Source: Stomatobaculum sp. | Lineage (GTDB): Bacteria > Bacillota_A > Clostridia > Lachnospirales > Lachnospiraceae | DNA length: 32,705 bases | NCBI GenBank assembly: GCA_017449925.1 | Contig: JAFSYO010000082.1 | Span: 1-32,705 of the forward strand | Direction: 5' to 3' | Shown: positions 7,857 through 15,053 of the stretch, one piece after another | Layout of the letters: every line of letters begins with the position of its first letter | Numbering within the stretch: the stretch's first letter is position 1 | Notes under the pieces: model-generated | Seen by the model: the letters and a program-made list of their open reading frames with translations, nothing else | Told to the model about the DNA's origin: nothing | The model's database searches: none | Program-made: the position numbers and the translations under genes

Positions 7857-9281
7857 TCAGAAGTGCACATACACAAAGCTGTTGGCGCTGAAGGATTCGC
7901 CCCATACACCGAGGAACAGCACCAGCAGGGCACCGCAGATCAGCACCAGGTCCCGGAACCAGAATTCCTGCTTCCGCATCCACTCCGTCAGGGAAATGCC
8001 GCGGTACTTCATCCAGTCCGCGAACAGAATCGCCGCCGCGCAAAGAAGCAGCAGGCGAAGGTCTCCTGCATTCGGCATCTCCTCGCTGACGCTGAAAAAG
8101 ACGCTGTCCTGGAAGTTCCGGATGCCCGGGATGGTGATCATCTGGCGGATCATGCGGAGAGCTTCCCCGAAGGATTCCATGCGGAAAAAGATCAGCGTAA
8201 AACAGAACTCCGCGAAGACCACCAGCGAACTGAACAGGCGGCAGCTGAAGCAGTCCGGATCCCGGACCAGTCGCGCACCGAGAAAACTCCTGACCGGTTT
8301 CGTGATGTCGGAGAACACGATGAACAGTCCGTTCAGGGCGCCCCAGACCACATAGTTCACGGTATTTCCGTGCCACATACCGCTGACCAGGAAAACGATC
8401 ATAGTGTTCAGATACTTCCGAAGCTGTCCCTTTCTGCTTCCGCCCAGCGGAATATACAGATAATCCCGGAACCATCCTGTCAGGGAATTATGCCATCTGC
8501 GCCAGAACTCCCCGATGTTCCGGGAAAGGAACGGCGCCGTAAAGTTATCCTGCAGGCGGATGCCGAACAGGCGCGCCGCGCCCCGGGCCATGGTGGAATA
8601 GCCGTAAAAATCGCAGTAGATCTGCAGCGCATAGAGCGCCGTGGCGCCGGCGATGACCAGCCCGCCGCAGCCCTGCCAGTTTCCATAGACCCTGTCCACG
8701 AAAAGAGCCGCCCGGTCTGCCGCCACACGCTTCAGGAAATATCCCCATAACATCAGCACCGCGCCGTCGGAAATATTGAGCGCGGAAAATGCCGCCGGCT
8801 GCTCCAGCTGCGGCAGCAGCGTTTTGCTTCGGGCGATGGGCCCGGAAAGAAGCTGTGGAAAGAAAGACAGGAACAAAGCCAGCCGGAAAAAATCGTCCTC
8901 CGGCGCTCTCCCCTTCCGCACATCGATCAGGTATCCTGCGGCCTCAAAGGTAAAGAAAGAAAGGCCGGCCGGCATCACCAGCGAAAAGCGGTTCATGGGA
9001 AGATACTTAAAGGAAAGAAGAATGGTGAACAGCAGTGCGAGCGATACGCCCAGAAGGACATCCGCACTCTTTTCCCCGCGTCTGCTGTAAAGAAACCGCC
9101 CCGCAAAAAAGATGTACACTGTGTAGGCAACAAGCCAGGGAACAAAACGGACGCTGACCATGGCATAGAAAAGATAGCTTGCCGCCAGCAGACAAAACGT
9201 CTTTAAACGGCGCGGCGCCAGATAATACAGCAGCACCGCTGCCGGTAAAAAGATGATATAATCTGCCGATAAAAATGACAT
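7857..9281 (-). CDS. MBOAT family O-acyltransferase (AlgI/DltB-like)
   Basis: Polytopic membrane O-acyltransferase of 474 aa. Family hallmarks: PAGLSFFTFEAAGYLIDV (104-121), FFPQLLSGPIAR (140-151), YCDFYGYSTMARG (222-234), EFWRRWHNSLTGWFRDYLY (258-276) with His264, and VSGMWHGN with the catalytic His304. It carries acyl groups, usually acetyl from acetyl-CoA, across the membrane for O-acylation of an exopolymer, teichoic acid or glycan. Start ATG follows CCGGAGG. The next gene is its likely SGNH-type partner. The usual D-alanine genes dltA and dltC are absent, so O-acetylation is more likely than D-alanylation. A consensus-like promoter lies 45-73 bp upstream. Confidence 0.92.
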   Translation of the reverse strand: MSFLSADYIIFLPAAVLLYYLAPRRLKTFCLLAASYLFYAMVSVRFVPWLVAYTVYIFFAGRFLYSRRGEKSADVLLGVSLALLFTILLSFKYLPMNRFSLVMPAGLSFFTFEAAGYLIDVRKGRAPEDDFFRLALFLSFFPQLLSGPIARSKTLLPQLEQPAAFSALNISDGAVLMLWGYFLKRVAADRAALFVDRVYGNWQGCGGLVIAGATALYALQIYCDFYGYSTMARGAARLFGIRLQDNFTAPFLSRNIGEFWRRWHNSLTGWFRDYLYIPLGGSRKGQLRKYLNTMIVFLVSGMWHGNTVNYVVWGALNGLFIVFSDITKPVRSFLGARLVRDPDCFSCRLFSSLVVFAEFCFTLIFFRMESFGEALRMIRQMITIPGIRNFQDSVFFSVSEEMPNAGDLRLLLLCAAAILFADWMKYRGISLTEWMRKQEFWFRDLVLICGALLVLFLGVWGESFSANSFVYVHF

Positions 9282-9325
9282 AGATGCCTCCGGTCTTCAA
9301 TCTCGTATGACTGCTGCTGTTTAAC

Positions 9326-9354
9326 ATTATATATCAGAGCAGTATTTCCCTCAA
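9326..9354 (-). promoter_or_regulatory. sigma-A type promoter for the MBOAT run
   Basis: On the minus strand TTGAGG (9354-9349), a 17-bp spacer, and a perfect TATAAT (9331-9326). It would transcribe MBOAT, the SGNH protein and probably the hydratase gene. Confidence 0.65.
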
Positions 9355-9402
9355 TCATCTCCTGGCCCGGAGCCATTCCGATATGAAGTGATTCTGTCCC
9401 CG

Positions 9403-9411
9403 TGGTATAAT
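9403..9411 (+). promoter_or_regulatory. extended -10 promoter for the transglutaminase-like lipoprotein
   Basis: TGGTATAAT (TGn plus TATAAT) ends 30 bp before the start codon at 9442; AAAAAAGGAGA ribosome site lies between them. The -35 is weak. Confidence 0.5.
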
Positions 9412-9441
9412 GACTATGTGTTATAAAAAAGGAGAATCTGC

Positions 9442-10782
9442 ATGACGAACTCAACTTTCTCAAGACGCCGCCGCTCCCGGATTCCAACTTCTCCGCACCG
9501 GCTGCTCCAACGCCTTGCCCTGCTTCTCTGGCTGGCATCGGTCTTCTGCCTTACCTCCTGCGGGACAATACCGAAGATCCCAGAACTCTTCGGAACGGCT
9601 CAGGAAACTACCGGCGCGCCCCATGAAACCACTGCCATACCTCGCGAAACCACCGGCGCGCCTCAACAGCCCACCGCTCCGGAAACCAGCCCGGCTGAGA
9701 CCACACCACCGGACACGGCTGACACCGCTCAACCTGGCTCATCTGTTTCTATTTCAGATGCTCTTCATATGCCCAATGTGGAGGACCGTTTCTATGTCTC
9801 CCACCTTGATCCGGCTCTTAAGGATGACTTCCTGGCGCTGTATAAAAGCGTAAAGGCATTTGAACCCGTTTGCAGACTTCCGGACCGCATTACACCAGAT
9901 CAGGCGGATCTCCTGGTCACGGTGCTGCGCTTCGACTGCCCTGAATTGTTCCAGATCGACGTGAGCAGCGGGTACACCATTTCCACGCTGAACGATAAGG
10001 TGGTGGAGATCGCCCTTCCTTATATTGTGGAGAAAGCAGAGTACGAGGAAGAATACAGGGAGTGCTCCGACGTAGTCAGCAATATCGTGCGGCAGACCGA
10101 AGGCCTGACGGATCTCGAAAAAGAAAGGTATGTCTATGATTTTCTGACGGAAAGCATAACCTATACAATAGACAGAACGCACTGTGCAGACGCCTATGGT
10201 GCGCTGGTGGAACACCAGGCAAAGTGCGACGGTATCAGCATCGCAATGAAATGGATCATGGAAGGATGCGGCATCACTACCTTGGTCATTTCCGGAAGGC
10301 AATACGGCGATGAATTCGGGCACGCCTGGAACTGCCTGAATATTGACGGCAGCTACTACGACCTGGACATAACAAACGACACCCGCACTTCTGACGGCAG
10401 CCGCACCATGAATCTTTACGGCGCATACAACATCTACCGCGAGTGGATCAGTTCCGTGTATCCTGTTTCTGAAGTTCTTGGCAACAATTTCACTCTGCCT
10501 GAGACGCAGAAAGGACAAAGCTATCACGAACTGAACGGTTCCTTTGTCAGCGGCGGAAGCGACATTAATAAAAGCACATGGCAGGCTCTGGACCACGCAT
10601 ACGAAAGCGGAGGCCTCTGCTTCCTGCAGTTCGAATCATCCGCGGACTATCGGAAATTCCTTGATAACTACGAAACCTATACCCGCTCCTGGTTTGAATC
10701 CCGGAATGTAGGCGGTGCCTTCGACATGAATGCCATCGACGAATTCCGGACCGCCGCCCTCCATATCCGCGCATCAAACTGA
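9442..10782 (+). CDS. secreted lipoprotein with transglutaminase-like domain
   Basis: A 446-residue predicted lipoprotein: basic n-region, hydrophobic stretch 21-38 and lipobox LTSC with Cys40. Residues about 54-98 are a Thr/Pro-rich low-complexity stalk with ETTGAP-like repeats, likely spanning the cell wall. The transglutaminase core holds Cys262 (AKCDGIS), His294 (FGHAWN) and Asp309 (YYDLDIT), the expected Cys-His-Asp order. Bacterial proteins with this core act as peptidases or cross-linkers of surface proteins or wall; the target is unknown. Strong ribosome site AAGGAGA and an extended -10 upstream, and a terminator 36 bp downstream, so it is probably a single-gene unit diverging from the MBOAT operon. 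Confidence 0.85.
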   Translation: MTNSTFSRRRRSRIPTSPHRLLQRLALLLWLASVFCLTSCGTIPKIPELFGTAQETTGAPHETTAIPRETTGAPQQPTAPETSPAETTPPDTADTAQPGSSVSISDALHMPNVEDRFYVSHLDPALKDDFLALYKSVKAFEPVCRLPDRITPDQADLLVTVLRFDCPELFQIDVSSGYTISTLNDKVVEIALPYIVEKAEYEEEYRECSDVVSNIVRQTEGLTDLEKERYVYDFLTESITYTIDRTHCADAYGALVEHQAKCDGISIAMKWIMEGCGITTLVISGRQYGDEFGHAWNCLNIDGSYYDLDITNDTRTSDGSRTMNLYGAYNIYREWISSVYPVSEVLGNNFTLPETQKGQSYHELNGSFVSGGSDINKSTWQALDHAYESGGLCFLQFESSADYRKFLDNYETYTRSWFESRNVGGAFDMNAIDEFRTAALHIRASN

Positions 10783-10817
10783 CAGCATGCCGGAACATTG
10801 AAAATACCTTCACCAGG

Positions 10818-10846
10818 CCGGACTCTTTATGAGTCCGGTCTTTTTT
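10818..10846 (+). terminator. intrinsic terminator after the transglutaminase-like gene
   Basis: Stem CCGGACTC / GAGTCCGG with loop TTTAT, followed by TC and six T. Confidence 0.9.
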
Positions 10847-10992
10847 GCCCGAAAAACATTTTCTGAAAATCATACAATTGCTCTTCTGTTTTTGTGCAAT
10901 ATTTGTGACTATTGATCTTCTATACTTTAAACAGAAAAAGAAAAGCAGAAAAAGAAAAGCGAAAAGATGGTCGTTATAGAGGGAGGGTCAAA

Positions 10993-11457
10993 ATGAAAAA
11001 CAGGAAAGCTGCAATGAACAACATCTTTAAAATTACAGCAACGATGATTTTACTTTCTTTGTCTGTGTTCTGCACCGCATATGCACATACCTGTTCTCCT
11101 GAGGAGGAGTCTCAGAGAACCATAGAGGAAATCAACGAAGAGCGCGCCAATGTCGGGATCTGCCCCGTATGTGGAGAAAAGCATCTGGGTGATTGCTCTT
11201 GCCAGAGGGCACATGAGGTCTGCAACAACTTTTCCCACACCCGTCCTGACGGATCTCCGTACTACACCGTAGGTCCGGATTACGTCTACGGGGAGATTCT
11301 TGGCAGAGGAGCCAACTCCTCTGAGCAGATCGTTGACGAGTGGATGGGTTCCGAGTGCCATCGCCAGGAAATCCTGAATCCCAATTACAACGATGTCGGG
11401 GTAACGGTCCTCGATAACGGAGGAAAGAGATACTGGGTCGTGGAGTTTGGATACTAA
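10993..11457 (+). CDS. compact secreted CAP-domain protein with cysteine cluster
   Basis: A 154-residue protein with signal peptide (hydrophobic 15-31, likely cleavage after AYA) and a CAP (SCP/PR1) domain. Family blocks: INEERA near 47-52, FSHTRPDGSPY with His82, EILGRGANSSEQIVDEWMGS, CHRQEILNPNYNDVGV with His123, and the final RYWVVEFGY. The segment that normally runs from the first helix to the second is replaced by CPVCGEKHLGDCSC (57-70), which looks like a small metal-binding or disulfide knuckle. CAP domains of Firmicutes are usually 120-130 residues at the end of larger proteins; this one is shortened and nearly stand-alone. ATG 10993 follows GGGAGG; the frame opens earlier but that part is leader. 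Confidence 0.85.
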   Translation: MKNRKAAMNNIFKITATMILLSLSVFCTAYAHTCSPEEESQRTIEEINEERANVGICPVCGEKHLGDCSCQRAHEVCNNFSHTRPDGSPYYTVGPDYVYGEILGRGANSSEQIVDEWMGSECHRQEILNPNYNDVGVTVLDNGGKRYWVVEFGY

Positions 11458-11475
11458 CAAAAGGAGTAACTAAAG

Positions 11476-11520
11476 AGAGCTGCTGCCTCACACATGATGG
11501 TGAGACGGCAGCTCTTTTTT
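11476..11520 (+). terminator. intrinsic terminator after the CAP gene
   Basis: A 16-bp stem with one wobble and one mismatch (AGAGCTGC... / ...GCAGCTCT), loop ACATGATG, then a run of T to 11520. It also lies between convergent genes and may weakly stop minus-strand transcription. Confidence 0.88.
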
Positions 11521-11543
11521 CTCAAGGCTGATCACCTTTCTTA

Positions 11544-12128
11544 TCACGCCAGATTCCCTTTCCTGATATTCTCCTGGATAATCCGGTCCGTGACCTCATA
11601 CAGCTTTTCCGAGCCGAGTCTTGTTTTGCTGTGGCGCGTGTAAATAGTGGCAGCGGTCACGCCGTGTTCCTTCCAGTCACCGCCTTCATTGCTGTTATTC
11701 AAAAGCAGGGGCTGCAGGTTGTCCAACGAATGAGCGAATTTCGCCTCTGCCGTCTGATACTCCTCAAACTCATCAAAGATCGCAGTAAGCTCAGCTTTCT
11801 GGTCCTCCGGAAGCAGGGAAAAGATCCGTTCCTTCGCCGCTTCTTCCCTGGCTTTCTGGGTCTTCAGCCCTTCTTCGTCGTAGGCGTAGGTGTCGCCTGC
11901 ATCGATTTCCACGATATCGTGGATCAGGCACATCAGCATGACCTTCGCGATATCCACTTCTTCGTTGGCGTACTCCCGCAGGAGATAGGCCATGATCGCC
12001 ATATGCCACGCGTGCTCCGCGTCATTCTCATTCCGCCCGTACCCCGAAAGATGGGTCTGGCGGAAAATGTTTTTCTCCTTGTCGATTTCCAGTGCAAAGG
12101 AGAGCTGCTGTTTCAGACGTTCATTCAT
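11544..12128 (-). CDS. HD-domain phosphohydrolase (YfbR/HDDC2-like)
   Basis: A 194-residue cytoplasmic HD-domain protein of the type that dephosphorylates deoxynucleoside monophosphates (YfbR, HDDC2). Metal and catalytic residues are visible: H in NDAEHAWHMA, HD in CLIHDIVEIDAGD, and D in FAHSLDNLQPL; QTHLSGYGRNENDAEH is the typical opening. Length is near the family norm. Its ATG lies inside the last codons of the upstream DUF5131-DUF4186 gene (8-nt overlap in another frame), so translation is coupled and the two may work together, for example on nucleotides or nucleic acid. Substrate specificity is inferred from the family only. Confidence 0.9.
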   Translation of the reverse strand: MNERLKQQLSFALEIDKEKNIFRQTHLSGYGRNENDAEHAWHMAIMAYLLREYANEEVDIAKVMLMCLIHDIVEIDAGDTYAYDEEGLKTQKAREEAAKERIFSLLPEDQKAELTAIFDEFEEYQTAEAKFAHSLDNLQPLLLNNSNEGGDWKEHGVTAATIYTRHSKTRLGSEKLYEVTDRIIQENIRKGNLA

Positions 12129-13245
12129 GGTGCGTGTTTCTCCTCATCTCCCTGCCGATCCACTCCATCAGCACATCTACGACGTATGCCTGTTCCTGTT
12201 CCGTCAGCACCTTGCCCGCAGGGATGTGGTGCCACTTTTCCAGACAGGTTCTGCAGCAGCAGGCGGCGGCGTGCTGGGCGACGAAAACGGGGTGCCCTCT
12301 CATAGGTGTCTGTTTCCCGTCGTTCTCGGGGTTTTCCGCCGAAAGACGCTTCGCCACAAAATCCTGAGCGTGGCGGCGGATCGTATCCATTCCCTTTTCA
12401 GAAATATACGCCCTGTCCTGGGCGGACAGATGGAACCGGCTCCGGAAACCGGATCTTTGCAGTCCTTCGAACAACGCCCCGCTCTCCGGCAGTCTGTACA
12501 CGATCCTGTCCGCCGTCCCCGCGCCGGGGACATAGCTGTATCCGGATTTTTTTGCCTGCGCCAACTGCTGGCTGCGGTCAATGTGATAGGTCTTTCCGTC
12601 CTTAATAAAGACCGCACCGGTCTGCTTGAAGGTAAAAGGAACGCCGCAGCGGATACACTGCCGGCGCACATTTTGGATCCATCGGAAATCGCAGGGACGC
12701 GCGTTGTTCCCGGATTCTCCGCCGCAGGTGACGTGCTCGATCAGCCCCGTCGCCAGGTACTTCTCCATGTCGATCTCGCCCAGCATAGGTTCCGAGATGA
12801 CCTCCCGGTGCCTGATGGGGAGACTCAGCAGAATCGGCAGCCTGTAGTCTGTCCTTTCCTGATTCTCGCAGGTGGAGCATATGGTCACGTGCTCCCAGCC
12901 GCTCCCCCAGTCCGGGGGAATGCATTGTTCAAAGCGGTCGATGCGTTTGGTGATGATATGAAACTCCAGATCTTTCCTCTCCCGCATCATGTCCCAGCAG
13001 CCCTGCCGCCATTCATCCGCCTCCTCCAGAAAGAAATCAGAAGTCATGCAGGTGAAAACAACGCCGTCATCGGCGGTCAGCTTATAACCTCCCTGCCTGT
13101 TCCTTTTCAGCGGAAGATGATACTCGCCGGTTTTTGTCACGATGGAGGCATCTTTCCCAATGCTCTCGTCCCGCCGGTATACATAGCAATTCGCGCATCC
13201 CGGACTTATTTTGCGGCAGCCGTGCCACGGATTCCATATCGCCAT
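12121..13245 (-). CDS. DUF5131 (phage Gp37/Gp68-type) fused to DUF4186
   Basis: A 374-residue two-part protein. Residues 1 to about 250 match the phage Gp37/Gp68 (DUF5131) family: WNPWHGC followed by SPGCANCY gives a CX6CX2C cysteine set near the N-terminus, then TCMTSDFF, FHIITKR, ICSTCENQ, SEPMLGEIDM, TCGGESGNNARPCDFRW and PFTFKQTG. The family is thought to be radical SAM-like. From about 275 the sequence changes to a DUF4186-like domain: HAQDFVAKRLS, NDGKQTPMRGHPVFVAQHA, CCCRTCLEKWHHIP and YVVDVLMEWI. Start ATG 13245 follows GGGGGTG; a TTG just before it is less likely. It overlaps the HD gene by 8 nt. Function is unknown for both parts; the domain names come from recalled family patterns. 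Confidence 0.85.
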   Translation of the reverse strand: MAIWNPWHGCRKISPGCANCYVYRRDESIGKDASIVTKTGEYHLPLKRNRQGGYKLTADDGVVFTCMTSDFFLEEADEWRQGCWDMMRERKDLEFHIITKRIDRFEQCIPPDWGSGWEHVTICSTCENQERTDYRLPILLSLPIRHREVISEPMLGEIDMEKYLATGLIEHVTCGGESGNNARPCDFRWIQNVRRQCIRCGVPFTFKQTGAVFIKDGKTYHIDRSQQLAQAKKSGYSYVPGAGTADRIVYRLPESGALFEGLQRSGFRSRFHLSAQDRAYISEKGMDTIRRHAQDFVAKRLSAENPENDGKQTPMRGHPVFVAQHAAACCCRTCLEKWHHIPAGKVLTEQEQAYVVDVLMEWIGREMRRNTHHE

Positions 13246-13290
13246 CAATCAACACCCCCAAGCTTCCGCATTAATTATAACAGTAATTGA

Positions 13291-13515
13291 TTCATCAGCG
13301 GTGAAGCCAATGGAAAACCGATCGCGACCAGCCAGTACTGGAACATTCTGCACGGGCTGCAAAAAGGGGATGCTGTTCATGACGGAGAAGGGATGCAGAC
13401 CATGCGTACCCTGGCACGTAACATGGTATTCCTGATGCGGAGCATCGCCCTTGGAAAAGAAAAATTCGGCCTTCCGGAAACAGAGGATTGGACTCCGACA
13501 AATTTCATAAGATAA
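13291..13515 (+). pseudogene. 3' remnant of a flavodoxin-family NAD(P)H-dependent oxidoreductase
   Basis: The plus frame from 13291 to the TAA at 13513-13515 reads like the C-terminal 70 residues of a flavodoxin-fold FMN reductase: GEANGKPIATSQYWNILHG, GEGMQTMRTLARNMVFLMRS, GKEKFGLPE and the end WTPTNFIR. The stop upstream at 13288-13290 and the absence of the N-terminal flavin-binding part show that only a fragment remains. It keeps its own terminator. It abuts the start region of the DUF5131 gene, suggesting that a deletion or insertion joined the two. Protein expression is not expected, since no start with a ribosome site precedes it in this frame. Confidence 0.7.
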
Positions 13516-13541
13516 AATGGGGGGCTTTATGCCCCCATTTT
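13514..13541. terminator. bidirectional terminator at the flavodoxin remnant
   Basis: Stem AAAATGGGGG / CCCCCATTTT with loop GCTTTATG; A and T tracts on both sides allow use on both strands, ending the plus-strand remnant and the minus-strand GNAT gene. Confidence 0.8.
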
Positions 13542-13581
13542 GCATTTAATTCACTAACTGATTTACTCCGCAATAATAGTA

Positions 13582-14052
13582 TTATTCCGCCGCCTTCTTC
13601 AGGGTCTCGCCGGTCAGTCTGTAGACCGTCCACTCGTCCATGGCGACAGCGTCCATCGATCTGTAAAAATCGATGCTGGGCTGATTCCAGTCCAGGCAGG
13701 CCCACTCCAGCCGGCCGCAGCCGCGTTCCACCGTGATTTGCGCCAGCTTCTTCAGCAGAGCTTTCCCGTATCCTTTCCCCCGGTATTCCGGCCAGACAAA
13801 CAGATCCTCGAGGTAGATGCCGGCACGGCCCAGGAAGGTCGAGAAGTTGTTGAAGAACAAGGCTATCCCGACTTCCTTCTCTCCTTCACAGGCGAACAGC
13901 ACTTCTGCTTTCTTCTTCTCGAAGATCCACTCCTCCAGCAGTTCTTCCGTGGCGACCACCTGATCAGACAGTTTTTCATAATCAGCCAGCCCCCGGATGA
14001 ATTCCAGGATCACGCCGCAGTCTTTTTTCTCCGCAAACCGGATCGTCAGCAT
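13582..14052 (-). CDS. GNAT acetyltransferase, SSAT/diamine-type
   Basis: A 156-residue GCN5-related N-acetyltransferase. The acetyl-CoA binding motif is LEDLFVWPEYRGKGYGKALL, and the C-terminal WACLDWNQPSIDFYRSMDA followed by EWTVYRLTG is characteristic of the spermidine/spermine or diamine acetyltransferase-like branch. It would acetylate a small amine, possibly a polyamine, in the cytoplasm; the substrate is not established. The ATG follows GAGAGGAAA. It stands alone, 20 bp downstream of a lipoprotein gene on the same strand, and is followed by the bidirectional terminator. Confidence 0.9.
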   Translation of the reverse strand: MLTIRFAEKKDCGVILEFIRGLADYEKLSDQVVATEELLEEWIFEKKKAEVLFACEGEKEVGIALFFNNFSTFLGRAGIYLEDLFVWPEYRGKGYGKALLKKLAQITVERGCGRLEWACLDWNQPSIDFYRSMDAVAMDEWTVYRLTGETLKKAAE

Positions 14053-14072
14053 ACTATTTCCTCTCTCTAAGT

Positions 14073-15050
14073 TTATTTCTTGTCATCTGGCCGGTCTGCA
14101 GCTGTACATGAAGCTGTCTCCAATACCCGGTCGAAATCTTCTATGTAATCGTGCAGAGTATCCAGGCTCTGTACTAGATAAGCTGCGAGCAGGCGTCCGC
14201 CGGCAGCATTGTTTATGCAGGTCAGGCGGATGTGGACAGGTCCATAGTCAGCCGTATCTGCGTAAAAAGTAAGAATACGTGCCTGCTGCCCTCCGACTTC
14301 ACTGTTCCTGGCGTCCAGGATGCGGGTCTCACCGCATCCGAGCTCTTTCATATATGCTTCGGGAAGGCTGTATTTCTCTTTCCGGAATTCGTCCTCGGCA
14401 AGGGATGTTCCTGCATCGATTACGCTCAGCAGAATCTCCGGGCCGCCCTCGTCTGTCACAGCATAACTCAAATCATCTTCTCCGCCGGACCCGACTTTTT
14501 GAAAGTATGCCGGGATCAGGAACTCCATGCCGCCGAGGGAAGCTGTTTCGGCTGCTGAATCCTTCGTCTGACCGGTGGCATCACTTGACGGAAGCCCTTC
14601 CACATGGAACACGACGTTATCCATCAACGCAAGGTAATCATCCTTGTTAAGCTTCGAAAACTCATCGCTTATCTTTACAAAGGGTTCCTGGCTCCGGTCG
14701 GGATCTTCCGGTTTGAAGATCAGTACATCATAATCCTTCATCTCGGTATTCGCGAAAAGATCGTATCCATAGCTTTTGAAACGGACGATGATCCTTTCGT
14801 CTTCAAAGGCCCAGGAGGAGTCATTGTCGATGGTTTCATCGGAGGAAAGATCATACAAATGGGCTGACCCGTCACTTGCAAGTGTCATGATCTTACCCAA
14901 GGGCCCGCCATAGGTGCCTGCCCACTCTTCAGGGAGCAGCTGAGCATCAGAACCAGGCCCGGAAGCAGTCCCGGAATTGGCAGACGGGCCTCCGCACGCG
15001 GATATAATGAACGGCAACAGCAGTACGAACAGAAACTTAATAGATTTCAC
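14073..15050 (-). CDS. lipoprotein of unknown function coupled to a SpoIIE phosphatase
   Basis: A 325-residue predicted lipoprotein: signal sequence with lipobox IISAC and the modified Cys near residue 19, then a Ser/Gly-rich spacer. The region EEWAGTYGG onward (about 41-95) alternates like a small beta-barrel; residues about 180-310 contain a second beta-rich part. I recognise no family. The start is a GTG at 15050 whose ribosome site GGGAG lies within the last codons of the phosphatase gene, leaving only 3 bp between the two, so they are translated together. This suggests the lipoprotein acts with the membrane phosphatase, perhaps as an extracytoplasmic partner; that is inference. Confidence 0.75.
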   Translation of the reverse strand: MKSIKFLFVLLLPFIISACGGPSANSGTASGPGSDAQLLPEEWAGTYGGPLGKIMTLASDGSAHLYDLSSDETIDNDSSWAFEDERIIVRFKSYGYDLFANTEMKDYDVLIFKPEDPDRSQEPFVKISDEFSKLNKDDYLALMDNVVFHVEGLPSSDATGQTKDSAAETASLGGMEFLIPAYFQKVGSGGEDDLSYAVTDEGGPEILLSVIDAGTSLAEDEFRKEKYSLPEAYMKELGCGETRILDARNSEVGGQQARILTFYADTADYGPVHIRLTCINNAAGGRLLAAYLVQSLDTLHDYIEDFDRVLETASCTAADRPDDKK

Positions 15051-15053
15051 CGT

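Noticed and set aside
6686..8750. Long plus-strand open frames opposite the SGNH and MBOAT genes
   Set aside because: The minus-strand products carry clear family motifs; the opposite frames are His/Arg/Gln-rich shadows.
9251..9262. TATAAT-like box
   Set aside because: It is inside the first codons of the MBOAT gene; the better promoter is at 9326-9354.
11992..13290. 432-codon plus-strand open frame
   Set aside because: Antisense to the DUF5131-DUF4186 gene, which has conserved motifs along its whole length.
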